A stretch of DNA of 42,948 nt from Mucilaginibacter sp. OK098 (GTDB lineage: Bacteria; Bacteroidota; Bacteroidia; Sphingobacteriales; Sphingobacteriaceae): contig NZ_FRCM01000016.1 of NCBI RefSeq assembly GCF_900142915.1, positions 1 to 42,948 on the forward strand, written 5' to 3'. A program made the translations under genes and the position numbers. Under the pieces are notes generated by a model. The model was not told the origin of the DNA. It searched no databases and saw only the letters and a list, made by a program, of their open reading frames with translations. Positions 7,135 to 15,977 of this stretch are shown in pieces; positions within the stretch are counted from its first letter, which is position 1; each line of letters begins with the position of its first letter.

Positions 7135-8973
7135 TTAATAATTAGGATTCTGTTTTAATTTCCCGGCTTCCTTACCTATCTCATCTAAAGGAACAGGATA
7201 AAGCTCGTCCCTGCCTGCCGTAAATTTTGCTTTTTTAAGCACCGGGTTATCTATGCGGTTATCTGCTTTATAATAGGCAGCCATTACACCGGCCATGTAC
7301 CCGGTACCACCCGGACCGCCGGTTACACCATCCTGGCGCTGCAGGTCAAAGAAACGATGGCCTTCCATACCCAGTTCCAACTGTCTTTCCATCATAACTG
7401 CTGCACGGGCATATGCCTGGCCATTCGCTGTAAATTGCCCGGTATATAAACCCACCTTGTAGTTGGCGGCAGGTGTGTTGGTAAAGCCTTTTGATGGGGC
7501 GCTATTATCCACATAAGTATGAACCCAACCGGTTGGGTCAGCAGCTCTTCCTCTTACCCAGTTTACATCGGCTTCGGCGGCTGATAAAGCATTGGTTTCT
7601 ACCTCGCATTCGGCACGCCATAAAATTACGTCGGCAAAGCGGATGATATTATAATTATTTGCGGAGCCCTGGTTAGTAGCCCATGTGCCAAAATTATCAG
7701 TGGTTGCAGATTTGGCCGCATTATAAAACGAATTCTTTTTAGGAGTGTACGGAACCAGGTCACCGCGTGTCCATGTCTCGCCGGCACATAATCCCCAGTC
7801 CAGGTACGGGATCCCCCTGCGGCCCATGGTCCAGTCAAGGCGTGAATCTACAGCTTCAGTAGTAGGTGTAAAGGCATCACCGCTGCCAAGCCCATGATCA
7901 TTCTTCAGGTTCACATCATCATAAGTTGGAAACCCGGTAGCTGCATCGATCTGGAACATAGGTAAACCATTGGCATCTACCTTAAATGCATTAGCTAAGT
8001 GGTATGATGGTACATTAAAGCCGCAGCAACCGGTATAGGTACCGCCGCCCGGGAAATTCAACACATCGCCTGCATTATCATTTTGACCAGCGGAGCCGTC
8101 ATTTACCGTCATTTGTGCGGCAAATACCGATTCGGAGCCATTTTTACTTGAAGCGTTAAAGTTATTATTGTAAGGCTCCAATGCATATTTAGTACCGGTT
8201 GCTGTTGTGCCGTTATTGATACAATCAGTTAGCAGCGGCAAGGCTTTTGCATATTGGTGATCATACAGGTATGCTTTTGCCAAAAATGCTTCGGCAGCAT
8301 AATAATTGGCACGGCCCGCCAGTGGCTGGGTTTTAGGTAATATGGTCATTGCAAATGCAAAGTCAGCCTCAATTTTATCCCAGATAGGGCCGGGGTTGCC
8401 TACATTATAGTTACCGGCAACATAGGTTATGGTTTCGTCAACATAAGGTACATTTCTCCATAGTTTGGCAAGCTCGAAGTGATAGAAACCCCGCAAAAAA
8501 CGCGCTTCGGCAATAGCATTCTGGCCTATCGCACCTGCTTCAGAGCCATCTGTAACCAAAGGCACTTCCTGGATCACGTTATTGGCCCGCTGAATGCCGG
8601 CGTAGCATACCTGCCATTTAGAGTAAAGATACGGATCGTTTAAAGGGATCCCAACATGCTGTTCAATTGCCGCTAAACCTTCGGGGCCCTGGTCATCCGT
8701 AGTTGAGCCTTTATAGGCATCGTCGGCCCCTACACCACCGTAGTGCCAGTTGCTTACTGCTCCGCCGTAACCGGTGCCGGGTTCGCCCTGGTAATAGCCA
8801 TCTAATAAAGAGTAAGCACCAATTAATAAACCATCAACACCTGCCTTACTGGCAAGTGTGGGACCTGCCAGCACCCCTGTAGGGGCTTTATCCAAAACCT
8901 TTTTACAAGAGTATGCTGCTGTAAAAAAGATCACCAGGCCCAAAACAATTATTTTATAATTTAATTTTTTCAT
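7135..8973 (-). CDS. SusD/RagB-family nutrient-binding outer-membrane lipoprotein
   Basis: A 612-aa surface lipoprotein that forms the lid of a SusC channel and binds the glycan or peptide to be imported. Residues 1-22 are a lipoprotein signal peptide with the lipobox cysteine C23 (AAYSCKK). The helical TPR-like region of SusD covers about 60-330, and the protein ends in the almost invariant DELYPVPLDEIG plus QNPNY. A MERQLELGMEGHRFFDLQR segment in the last fifth is typical of the RagB/SusD C-terminal domain. It follows susC after 28 bp and shares its transcript. No glycoside hydrolase is in the operon, so the substrate cannot be inferred. Confidence 0.96.
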   Translation of the reverse strand: MKKLNYKIIVLGLVIFFTAAYSCKKVLDKAPTGVLAGPTLASKAGVDGLLIGAYSLLDGYYQGEPGTGYGGAVSNWHYGGVGADDAYKGSTTDDQGPEGLAAIEQHVGIPLNDPYLYSKWQVCYAGIQRANNVIQEVPLVTDGSEAGAIGQNAIAEARFLRGFYHFELAKLWRNVPYVDETITYVAGNYNVGNPGPIWDKIEADFAFAMTILPKTQPLAGRANYYAAEAFLAKAYLYDHQYAKALPLLTDCINNGTTATGTKYALEPYNNNFNASSKNGSESVFAAQMTVNDGSAGQNDNAGDVLNFPGGGTYTGCCGFNVPSYHLANAFKVDANGLPMFQIDAATGFPTYDDVNLKNDHGLGSGDAFTPTTEAVDSRLDWTMGRRGIPYLDWGLCAGETWTRGDLVPYTPKKNSFYNAAKSATTDNFGTWATNQGSANNYNIIRFADVILWRAECEVETNALSAAEADVNWVRGRAADPTGWVHTYVDNSAPSKGFTNTPAANYKVGLYTGQFTANGQAYARAAVMMERQLELGMEGHRFFDLQRQDGVTGGPGGTGYMAGVMAAYYKADNRIDNPVLKKAKFTAGRDELYPVPLDEIGKEAGKLKQNPNY

Positions 8974-9001
8974 AACACTGTTATTTTTCTTTATTTAATA
9001 A

Positions 9002-12000
9002 TTAAAATGTCATGTTAACACCAACCAGGTATGTTCTTTGGTTGTTGGGATATGCACCCCAGTCAACACCGGTTGAGGCACTTGCCCGGTTACCTGAAAT
9101 GTTAGAAATTGACGGAACTAATTCAGGATCCAAACCGCTGTATTTGGTAATGGTGAACAGGTTGGTACCCTGCACATAAATATGCAGCTGGGTTACACCA
9201 ACTGATTTTAAAAGGCCGGGATTAAAAGTGTACCCAAGCTGTGCAACGCGGCATTTTAAGAACGAGCCGTTTTCGACATAGAAAGTGCTTGGGATGGTGT
9301 TGGCAACGCTTAATGCCTGTTGGGTTGCACCCGGGTTTGTTACAGTATTGGTAGCAGCATCTACAATTGCCGATTTGGTAAGCAGGTCGAGATCCTTGCC
9401 ACCGGGGAAGCTGTGGTAAGTATCAGTCCAGTATTTAACATAGTTGAAATCCTTATTTCCCTGTTCGCCGTACAATACCATCGAAACATCAAAGCGCTTA
9501 TAGCTGGCATTAAGGTTTATACCGTAATTAAAGTTAGGGTTGGGGTTGCCTATAAATGTACGGTCATCCGCATTAACCTTTCCGTCGCCGTTAACATCCT
9601 GATAAATGTATGAGCCTACAGTTGCACCCGAATAACCCGGCAAGCTTGCCAGCTGGGATGCATTTTGGTAAATACCCTTCACCTTGTACCCATAGAATTC
9701 GCCTATTGGCTGCCCAACCTGTTCCCTTACGAAGGAACCGACGCGCGAACCTGAAAAGATGTCAAAAAAATCAGTGCTGCTCAGCTTGGTGATCTTGTTT
9801 TTGTAAGCGGTGATGTATGCGCCAATACTGAATTTGAAATCACTGCCGATAGCATCATGATAAGTTGCCGCAATATCAAATCCTTTATTTTGTACATCGC
9901 CAACGTTCACTGTAGGGGCAGTTGCACCACCGGTAGTTGCAGGCAGCGCCAGCGGGAACAATAAGCCGCTGATTGACTTTTTATAATATTCAACATTCAG
10001 ATCAAGGTGATTGAACAGGGAAACATCAATACCCACGTTGATGATCTTATCGGTTTCCCAGGTAGTTTTGGGGTTACCGATGCCGGTTAGGGCATAACCT
10101 GTTGTAGTGTTGCTTAAGCTGCCATCTATGCCATAAGCCGTGCTGCCGAAGCCATAGTTATAGGTATTTACCGCATTTGAACCGGTAATATTGGCATTGC
10201 TGCCTGTTGTGCCATAACTGCCACGCAGCTTAAGGTCATTTATCCAGCTTACACCTTTCATAAAATCTTCCTGCGAGATCCTCCAGCCTAAAGACACCGA
10301 AGGGAAGGTGCCCCATTGGCGACCGGGGAAGAATGATGAATAGCCGTCACGACGTACTGTGGCGCCAAGCAGGTACCTGTCATTATAGCTATAATCCAAA
10401 CGGGTGAATAATGATTCAGTGCCGGTAGGCTGGTAAAGGAAAGTTCCGTTGCCGCCTGCCAAATTTAGAGAAGCCGGCAGGGTGGTACCTGCAACTGTAA
10501 GAAAGTTTGGGTCGAGCGTAACAAAGGTTGTTGCCGCTATCCCGAGCTGCTGGCCCCCGTTTTGTTTGATCTCGTAGCCGGCAAAAACGCTGATATTGTG
10601 TTTGCCTATAACCTGTTTGTAATTGATGGAGTTTGTGTAATTATAAGTATAGCTATAATTTGAAACTTCGGCATATGCATTAGGGTTGGCATGCGACTCA
10701 TAATCATTATAAGGGTTATAAGCGGTAAAATAGTAAAACGTGTTATTGGCATTGCCGCTGAAAGCAGTACGTGCGGTAAAATATTTCAGGAAGTCGGCCT
10801 CGGCAAAAATGGTGCCCTGCATATTCCATGATTTGTTCCTGTCGTTCCTGCTTCTTTCCTGTATGGCAACCGGGTTACTTCCATTACCCAAAGGTTCGCC
10901 GCCCGGGCCGTCATAACCGCCGCCGTAGTTGCCGCCAACGTCATGAACCGGGATGATCGGCATCTCACGGTAAGTATGTGAGATACTGCCGCCTTCCTTT
11001 TGCTGATTAAAAGGGCTGCCGCCATTGTTCTCCCTGTAAAACACATAGCCCTGTTCGCCAAAGCGGAAATGATTATCCAGCAGGCTAAAGGTTGAGTTAA
11101 CACGTGCCTGGTAACGTTTTTCAAAAGTTTTAATCAACGTGCCCTGCTGGTTAAGGTATTGCAGCGAAAACAGGAAGGTGTTTTTATCGCTGCCGCCACT
11201 GGCTGTAACCGAATGGCTTTGCTGTGGCGCATGCTTAAAAATTTCATGAAACCAATCAGTACCTGCCTGGTTGAATTTCTGCACCAGGAAGTCATTACCC
11301 GGCTTTACCGCATCGAAGATATAGTGTGATACGATGGCAGGATCATTGGTTACGCCGGCTGTGCCGAATGATGTTCCGGCAGGAGCTGCTGTTCCGTGAT
11401 ATCCATAAGCAGGCACGGTCCAGTTACCGGTGTTATTGGGGTCATACAGTGATTTTTGCCCCGAGTCTCCGGACTCCTTCGATAGCTGCGCCTGTTGTGC
11501 CGGGGTCATTAAATGCCAAACATTGCCTTGTAAAGGCACCTGGTCGCCATAGTAGGCATCATAGCTGAATGTAGTTTTGCCGGCCTTACCTTTTTTGGTA
11601 GTTACCACAATTACACCGTTACCGCCCGATACCCCATAAATGGCTGCCGCGCCGGCATCTTTCAGTACGCTGATGCTTTCGATATCGTTCGGGTTTACAC
11701 GCGACATATCGCCAATTTGCACCCCGTCAACCACATACAGCGGAGTTGTATTGCCAAAATTGGTGATACCGCGCACAAATACCGTGCTTGAAGAGCCCGG
11801 AGCGCCCTGGTTAATTACCGTAACACCCGAAGCCTGGCCCTGCAACAGCTGTTCTGATGAGGTAACAGGGATCTTTTTGGCATCGGTTATGCTTACCGAG
11901 GCCACCGCACCGGTAATGTCCTTTTTGCGCTGAGTGGTGTAACCGGTTACCACTACTTCGTTAAGCGCAGTGGTTGCAGGGGTAAGAACAATGGTAAGGT

Positions 12001-12283
12001 ATTGATCGCCCTGAACCGTTACCTCTTTTGTTTGATAGGTAAGGTAACTTACCACAAGCACATTACCCGGACTTAACGATAGCGTGAATTCGCCATTAAC
12101 GTCTGTTACAGCACCCGTGTTGGTGCCTTTTATCCGTAAGGACGCACCTACTACAGGCTGTTTGTCATCGCCGCCGATAACTTTACCTGAGTGTTTTGTT
12201 TGGGCTGTAACTACCAATGAAGAAACTATGCAGCATAGCAGCACGCACAGTGTACTTCCTTTTAGGAGTAAACTTTTAAACAT
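9002..12283 (-). CDS. SusC/RagA-family TonB-linked outer-membrane protein
   Basis: About 1093 aa from the ATG at 12283; an upstream in-frame start at 12355 would add 24 residues in front of the signal peptide, so it was rejected. Order of parts: signal peptide (about 1-28), a carboxypeptidase-regulatory-like beta-sandwich (about 30-110, with VVGASLRIKGTNTGAVTD), the TonB plug (LQGQASGVTVINQG, VFVRGITNFG, PLYVVDGVQI, ISVLKDAGAAAIYG) and a long beta-barrel ending in the aromatic VGVNMTF. It pumps a large nutrient into the periplasm with energy from TonB, as partner of the SusD downstream. No FecR/sigma pair or hybrid sensor lies beside it, so regulation is not visible. Confidence 0.97.
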   Translation of the reverse strand: MFKSLLLKGSTLCVLLCCIVSSLVVTAQTKHSGKVIGGDDKQPVVGASLRIKGTNTGAVTDVNGEFTLSLSPGNVLVVSYLTYQTKEVTVQGDQYLTIVLTPATTALNEVVVTGYTTQRKKDITGAVASVSITDAKKIPVTSSEQLLQGQASGVTVINQGAPGSSSTVFVRGITNFGNTTPLYVVDGVQIGDMSRVNPNDIESISVLKDAGAAAIYGVSGGNGVIVVTTKKGKAGKTTFSYDAYYGDQVPLQGNVWHLMTPAQQAQLSKESGDSGQKSLYDPNNTGNWTVPAYGYHGTAAPAGTSFGTAGVTNDPAIVSHYIFDAVKPGNDFLVQKFNQAGTDWFHEIFKHAPQQSHSVTASGGSDKNTFLFSLQYLNQQGTLIKTFEKRYQARVNSTFSLLDNHFRFGEQGYVFYRENNGGSPFNQQKEGGSISHTYREMPIIPVHDVGGNYGGGYDGPGGEPLGNGSNPVAIQERSRNDRNKSWNMQGTIFAEADFLKYFTARTAFSGNANNTFYYFTAYNPYNDYESHANPNAYAEVSNYSYTYNYTNSINYKQVIGKHNISVFAGYEIKQNGGQQLGIAATTFVTLDPNFLTVAGTTLPASLNLAGGNGTFLYQPTGTESLFTRLDYSYNDRYLLGATVRRDGYSSFFPGRQWGTFPSVSLGWRISQEDFMKGVSWINDLKLRGSYGTTGSNANITGSNAVNTYNYGFGSTAYGIDGSLSNTTTGYALTGIGNPKTTWETDKIINVGIDVSLFNHLDLNVEYYKKSISGLLFPLALPATTGGATAPTVNVGDVQNKGFDIAATYHDAIGSDFKFSIGAYITAYKNKITKLSSTDFFDIFSGSRVGSFVREQVGQPIGEFYGYKVKGIYQNASQLASLPGYSGATVGSYIYQDVNGDGKVNADDRTFIGNPNPNFNYGINLNASYKRFDVSMVLYGEQGNKDFNYVKYWTDTYHSFPGGKDLDLLTKSAIVDAATNTVTNPGATQQALSVANTIPSTFYVENGSFLKCRVAQLGYTFNPGLLKSVGVTQLHIYVQGTNLFTITKYSGLDPELVPSISNISGNRASASTGVDWGAYPNNQRTYLVGVNMTF

Positions 12284-12525
12284 AAGATGTTGATTTGATT
12301 TATAGGTTAATAAATTGATAAGATGAAATGTACCATAGATGGGCAGGCATATCAATATTCTTCTCCGGGGGGTGTGCTAAAGCGTATATAAGCCTTAAAA
12401 CTGCTTATCAAAGCTATTTACCCGGTAAATTGTGGTAATACTTACAGTGGAAATGGTTGTTGGTGTTTTTTTCATGGGGGGCGGAGGAAAAAAAAGCGCG
12501 GGAAAGTGCGATTCTCCTCTTGAGA

Positions 12526-12792
12526 GCTACCGTGTACCCACATCTTTTTATAAAACCCCAGCGGGGTTCAATATTGGTAGAAAAATGTCAAAAAATATTT
12601 TTTGTGCCGTAGGTACAACACCTATTCCGCCTTTTGGTTGGTTAAAGAAAATCCGTGGTAAAATAGTCCAATAGGTTTCGCACCTACGGAGCGAAAATTT
12701 ATTATTTTCTATTTTTCTACCAATATTTTGCTCCTACCGGAGCAGCTTTTCTTGATAATTAATTGAAATAAAAGATGTGGGTACACGGTAGC
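12526..12792. repeat. 267-bp palindromic MITE-like element with 23-bp terminal inverted repeats
   Basis: The ends 12526-12548 (GCTACCGTGTACCCACATCT plus TTT) and 12770-12792 are exact reverse complements over 23 bp. Inside, TATTGGTAGAAAAAT has its complement ATTTTTCTACCAATA, and CCGTAGGT...ACCTATT pairs with AATAGGT...ACCTACGG, so most of the element can fold into one long hairpin. No reading frame, transposase or flanking target-site duplication is visible (flanks GAGA and CCGG). It is either a non-autonomous mobile element or a composite of the palindromic repeats common in this genome. Confidence 0.75.
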
Positions 12793-12811
12793 CCGGTAGG
12801 GAGGACTTTAA

Positions 12812-12867
12812 AAAAATAAACGCGGGCGAAGCTAAAGTCTCCCCAACCGGGGGGGATTTAGAGGGGC
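12812..12867. repeat. interspersed CCCCTCTAAATC element, copy 2 (inverted)
   Basis: Reverse-complement copy of the element at 4920-4972: GCGAAGCTAAAGTCTCCCC, then CCGGGGGGGATTTAGAGGGG. It directly follows the palindromic element. Confidence 0.7.
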
Positions 12868-12968
12868 CCATCATCTTTGTGTTTTAGCTGGATTACATGG
12901 CGACGAACACATTACCCTTTTAAGCCTGGTAGGGGCAATCGCTTTTAGAATTTCTAACACCATTATTT

Positions 12969-13020
12969 CACAGGCCTTCGACCTGTGCTGGGATATTGAG
13001 CCCTTTCAGGGCTTGATATC
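12969..13020. terminator. two hairpins behind the 13038-13526 gene
   Basis: CACAGG/CCTGTG (12969-12987), and a 13-bp stem with two wobble or mismatch positions (12992-13020, arms GATATTGAGCCCT and AGGGCTTGATATC). They lie just 3' of the minus-strand membrane protein gene. There is no good T-run, so terminator function is only likely; the sequence also belongs to the CCCTTTCAGGGC repeat family. Confidence 0.45.
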
Positions 13021-13037
13021 TCGCAGGCCGAGTAGTT

Positions 13038-13526
13038 TTAGCGCTTTGAATTATAAACCCGGTTAAAGCATACGATTGGAAACGCGATACAAACAATAAG
13101 GATTATCGAATTGCGGATAACGCTTATGGCAGTGCGGGGAGGGATATTAACGTTACTGAGCGACAAAACTACTATGTTCATTATTATATAAATGAACAAG
13201 CCGTATATTATAGTGCTTACAAACACGCTTTTGTGAAAAATGGCCACGTATTTAAAGATGACGAAGTAAAATATAGTAACGCAAAATGCAATAAAGTAAT
13301 GCAGTACAATGCCCAATTGTACCATCCCTGCACCACCTGTAAAGGCGTCTTTGCCGTATATGCCGCTTGCAATAAATTTAAATATGGATTGAGCATTGCC
13401 GTGCGACAGGATAAAAATAGCTGCCAGCGCATCTAACGAACCGGCAGTAAAAGCGGTTATAATGATATACCTGAACAGTAGCCTGTAATTTGATTTTTGT
13501 AATGGCGGTTTAGCTATTATTTCCAT
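13038..13526 (-). CDS. four-helix integral membrane protein, unknown function
   Basis: A 162-aa protein from the ATG at 13526 (MEIIAKPP). A start at 13595 would read through a strong hairpin and was rejected. Four hydrophobic helices are visible: YIIITAFTAGSLDALAAIFIL, a segment with LGIVLHYFIAFCVTIFYFVIF, the one with VSTIIYGLFIYIIMNIVVLSL, and the last with NSIILIVCIAFPIVCF. It looks like the small Bacteroidota membrane proteins of about 160 aa related to DUF1440-like or YagU-like proteins, but I would not assign a function. It is a single gene, divergent from the histidine kinase. Confidence 0.8.
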   Translation of the reverse strand: MEIIAKPPLQKSNYRLLFRYIIITAFTAGSLDALAAIFILSHGNAQSIFKFIASGIYGKDAFTGGAGMVQLGIVLHYFIAFCVTIFYFVIFKYVAIFHKSVFVSTIIYGLFIYIIMNIVVLSLSNVNIPPRTAISVIRNSIILIVCIAFPIVCFNRVYNSKR

Positions 13527-13549
13527 TTTTATTATTCTTAAGTATAACA

Positions 13550-13580
13550 AAAGAAAGGCCTCATCGCGAAGCCTTTCTTT
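13550..13580 (-). terminator. orphan terminator-like hairpin in the leader of the 13038-13526 gene
   Basis: A perfect 10-bp stem AAAGAAAGGC/GCCTTTCTTT around an 11-base loop, with T-rich and A-rich flanks on both sides, only 24 bp upstream of the start at 13526. No gene ends here on either strand, so it may be a leader attenuator or the terminator of a short untranslated RNA. Confidence 0.5.
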
Positions 13581-13945
13581 GTCAAATAAATTCAACTTTT
13601 TCTCAATCTCAAATCAAAAAAGCCGTTAACAAATATTAGCATTGAAATGCTTTATAAAAAGAGATCCCAACATACAACCCTTTAAAACAGATCAACAGGT
13701 ATAATTATTTATTAGTAACCGCCCATAGGCAAATTAGCTGCTTTGATACGCGATTAATTGCCGGTGGTGTTTTTTGCGAAACAGATCTGCACAGGATACT
13801 TACTTTCAGGGGCTTTATAAAACCTTTTCATTTCTTAAATAAAATGGGCTGTTGTTCATGTGGAGAAAAGTGACTTTAGTGGGTGATTTTTTGCTGTATA
13901 TGCTTATTTACCTGATGTATTGTAATTAATAACGATCTTCATACA
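13581..13945. other. gene-free divergent promoter region
   Basis: About 365 bp of AT-rich sequence between the membrane protein gene and the histidine kinase gene. No repeat, RNA or reading frame with protein character was seen; it should hold the promoters of both genes. Confidence 0.5.
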
Positions 13946-15016
13946 GTGAAGAATAAGTTTTACAGGCACCTCACTTTTTGGCTGGCTACAAGCATACAGG
14001 GCACTTTACTGGAGTATGCCTGGATCCATACTGTATATAACAATGAGCCGCCGCTCAACATTATTATGCAGGCCGCCTGTTTTAACCTTGTATTAACGCC
14101 ATCAAGGTTGTTTTTTACTTATTATGCCTTAAATACGGTGGCCGGCAAGCCATTTAAAAAGCATGTTAACGCCTGGCTTATTTTTTTTAAGCTAAGCGTT
14201 GCCCTGTTAATAGCTGTTGCCCTTCACCGGTTGGGCAGCGCCTATTATATAATTCCGCATGAGTTTCCGCAGCGTGCCTTATATACCTGGCAGCAAGTAT
14301 TTAGTCTGCCCTGGATGTTTGTTGCGGTTTTGGATATCGGGTATGTTGCCGGTATTGCGGTGGCGTTAAAACTATTCAGGATGCAAATAATCAGCTTAAA
14401 AAATGAGAAGGAGCTGATGAAGGATAAACTGGAAACCGAGCTGAAATTTTTAAAGAACCAGATAAACCCCCACTTTTTATTTAATACGCTGAATAATATT
14501 TATGCGCTGGCCCGTAAAAAATCAAATGAAACGGCCGATGTGGTGGTAAAACTGGCCAGCCTGCTCCGGTTTATGCTGTATGAATCGGCAAAGGACAGCA
14601 TAGCAATTTCGGAAGAGATAAAAATACTGGATGATTATGTTCAGCTTGAAAAGATCAGGTACAGTAAACGGCTGGAGGTAAGTTTTAACAAGCAGATTGA
14701 TGATTATAACCAGCTGATCTCCCCGCTGATCTTATTACCTTTTGTGGAGAACGCTTTTAAGCATGGGGTTAATGATACCATTGACGCTACAGTTATTGCT
14801 ATTGATGTTGCGCTTAATAAGGGCCGGCTTGCTTTTGTGGTTGAAAACAGCCATAACCATCCTGATAACGGCCGGATAAATGAGCACATCGGGCTGAAAA
14901 ACGTAAGGCGCCAGCTGGAACTTACGTATGCCGATTTCTCACTGAATATAACTAATTTAGAACAAACCTTCCTTGTGGACCTGAAAGTTAACCTGAACAG
15001 CAATGGAAAATTATAA
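13946..15016 (+). CDS. LytS/YehU-type sensor histidine kinase
   Basis: A 356-aa membrane sensor kinase that phosphorylates a LytTR-type response regulator. It starts at a GTG (13946); the next in-frame ATG would remove the first membrane helices. Four or five hydrophobic segments fill residues about 8-145. The His_kinase domain follows a short coiled coil and carries the phospho-acceptor H176 in NQINPHFLFNTLNNIY. The HATPase part shows LPFVENAFKHG (N-box) and HIGLKNVRRQLELTY (G-box). The signal is unknown since there is no separate sensory domain. Its end overlaps the regulator gene by 14 bp, so the two form one operon. Confidence 0.95.
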   Translation: MKNKFYRHLTFWLATSIQGTLLEYAWIHTVYNNEPPLNIIMQAACFNLVLTPSRLFFTYYALNTVAGKPFKKHVNAWLIFFKLSVALLIAVALHRLGSAYYIIPHEFPQRALYTWQQVFSLPWMFVAVLDIGYVAGIAVALKLFRMQIISLKNEKELMKDKLETELKFLKNQINPHFLFNTLNNIYALARKKSNETADVVVKLASLLRFMLYESAKDSIAISEEIKILDDYVQLEKIRYSKRLEVSFNKQIDDYNQLISPLILLPFVENAFKHGVNDTIDATVIAIDVALNKGRLAFVVENSHNHPDNGRINEHIGLKNVRRQLELTYADFSLNITNLEQTFLVDLKVNLNSNGKL

Positions 15017-15725
15017 TTGCATTATTATTGAAGATGAGCCCCTGGCTGCCGAAATATTACAGGAATATATTGGGAATGTGCCGTTTTTGAATTTGAAAAA
15101 TACGTATACCGATGCGCTTGCGGCATTGGAAGATCTTCGTACAGATGATGTAGACCTCATTTTCTTAGATCTTAATCTGCCCAAACTGAAAGGGTTTGAT
15201 TTTATTAAGACGCTAAAAAATCCACCGCATATTATTATTACCACGGCTTACCACGAATATGCCCTGCAAGGTTATGAACTGGATGTGGTTGATTATTTAT
15301 TAAAGCCCATTGAGTTCAGCCGGTTTCTGAAGGCGGTGAATAAGTTAAAAATGATCAATTCGAAGAAATCCTATGCCTCGCCGGTATTTATTCCCCCTGG
15401 AAACAGTTACATGTTTGTAAATACCAGCAAGAAAAAGGTAAAGCTTTATTTTAACGAGATTTTATACATTGAAAGCTTTAAGGAATATATAAAGATTTTT
15501 ACCGCCGATAAAATGATCGTAACCAAGTACCAGGTAGGGCTGATAGAGGAGAACCTGCCCAAGGGCGACTTTTTGCGGATCCACCGCTCATTTATTGTGG
15601 CAAAAGAACGCATTGAAGCATTTAGCAGCACCGAAATACAGATAGGCGGCAAACAACTGCCCATAGGGCGCAGCTATAAGGAAATTGTGGGCAATTTGCT
15701 GGAAAGTATCTCAAGGACTGGCTAG
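15003..15725 (+). CDS. LytTR-family response regulator
   Basis: A 240-aa two-domain regulator. Residues 1-120 form the receiver domain with acidic pair E10/D11, phospho-acceptor D56 in LIFLDLNLP and K103-region LLKPIEFSRF. Residues about 135-235 are a LytTR DNA-binding domain, seen in NEILYIESFKEYIKIFT and FLRIHRSFIVAKERI. It is the direct partner of the overlapping kinase gene. LytTR regulators bind tandem sites upstream of their targets; no such pair was recognised here. A tandem repeat with hairpins follows and probably ends the transcript. Confidence 0.95.
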   Translation: MENYNCIIIEDEPLAAEILQEYIGNVPFLNLKNTYTDALAALEDLRTDDVDLIFLDLNLPKLKGFDFIKTLKNPPHIIITTAYHEYALQGYELDVVDYLLKPIEFSRFLKAVNKLKMINSKKSYASPVFIPPGNSYMFVNTSKKKVKLYFNEILYIESFKEYIKIFTADKMIVTKYQVGLIEENLPKGDFLRIHRSFIVAKERIEAFSSTEIQIGGKQLPIGRSYKEIVGNLLESISRTG

Positions 15726-15774
15726 TGTCATGTTACTCAAAAATTGACGGTTAGTCTTGAGTTCTAAGTCGGAA

Positions 15775-15961
15775 AAGACAAGAATTCGACTTAGGGCCTC
15801 CGACTAATTCCTGTTGATCTGGCTTTATACAATGCAGGGTCCCTCTGCGAGAGACCCTGCTGAGACAGTAAGACAAGAATTCGACTTAGGGCCTCCGACT
15901 AATTCCTGTTGATCCGGCTTTATACAATGCAGGGTCCCTCTGCGAGAGACCCTGCTGAGAC
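15775..15961. repeat. two tandem copies of a 92-bp hairpin repeat
   Basis: Copy 1 is 15775-15866 and copy 2 is 15870-15961 (period 95 bp); the only difference seen is GATCTGG against GATCCGG. Each copy ends in a hairpin with arms GCAGGGT and ACCCTGC around an inner CTCT/AGAG stem. A CTAAGTCG/CGACTTAG inverted repeat is complete only for copy 1 because its left arm lies in the upstream single-copy sequence. It fills the gap between the convergent response regulator and carbonic anhydrase genes and may act as a bidirectional terminator, although T-runs are missing. Confidence 0.9.
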
Positions 15962-15977
15962 GGTTGGAAGCGATGAG

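Larger units (their letters stand above)
12284..13037. other. 754-bp repeat-rich intergenic region
   Basis: This is the gene-free region between susC and the four-helix membrane protein gene. It carries a 267-bp palindromic element, an interspersed element and two hairpins, listed separately. An 80-codon plus-strand reading frame at 12432-12674 runs into the palindrome and has no protein-like character. Confidence 0.7.

Noticed and set aside
10786..11124. 112-aa minus-strand frame inside susC, and the similar plus-strand frames within the susC and RHS genes
   Set aside because: They are out-of-frame shadows of well-supported coding sequence, with unnatural composition and no start context.
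12432..12674. 80-aa plus-strand frame upstream of susC
   Set aside because: Most of it lies within the palindromic element, and no homologous-looking protein features exist.
15775..15961. CRISPR or riboswitch tandem
   Set aside because: Copies are directly adjacent (3 bp apart) with no spacers, and they lie behind, not before, both neighbouring genes.
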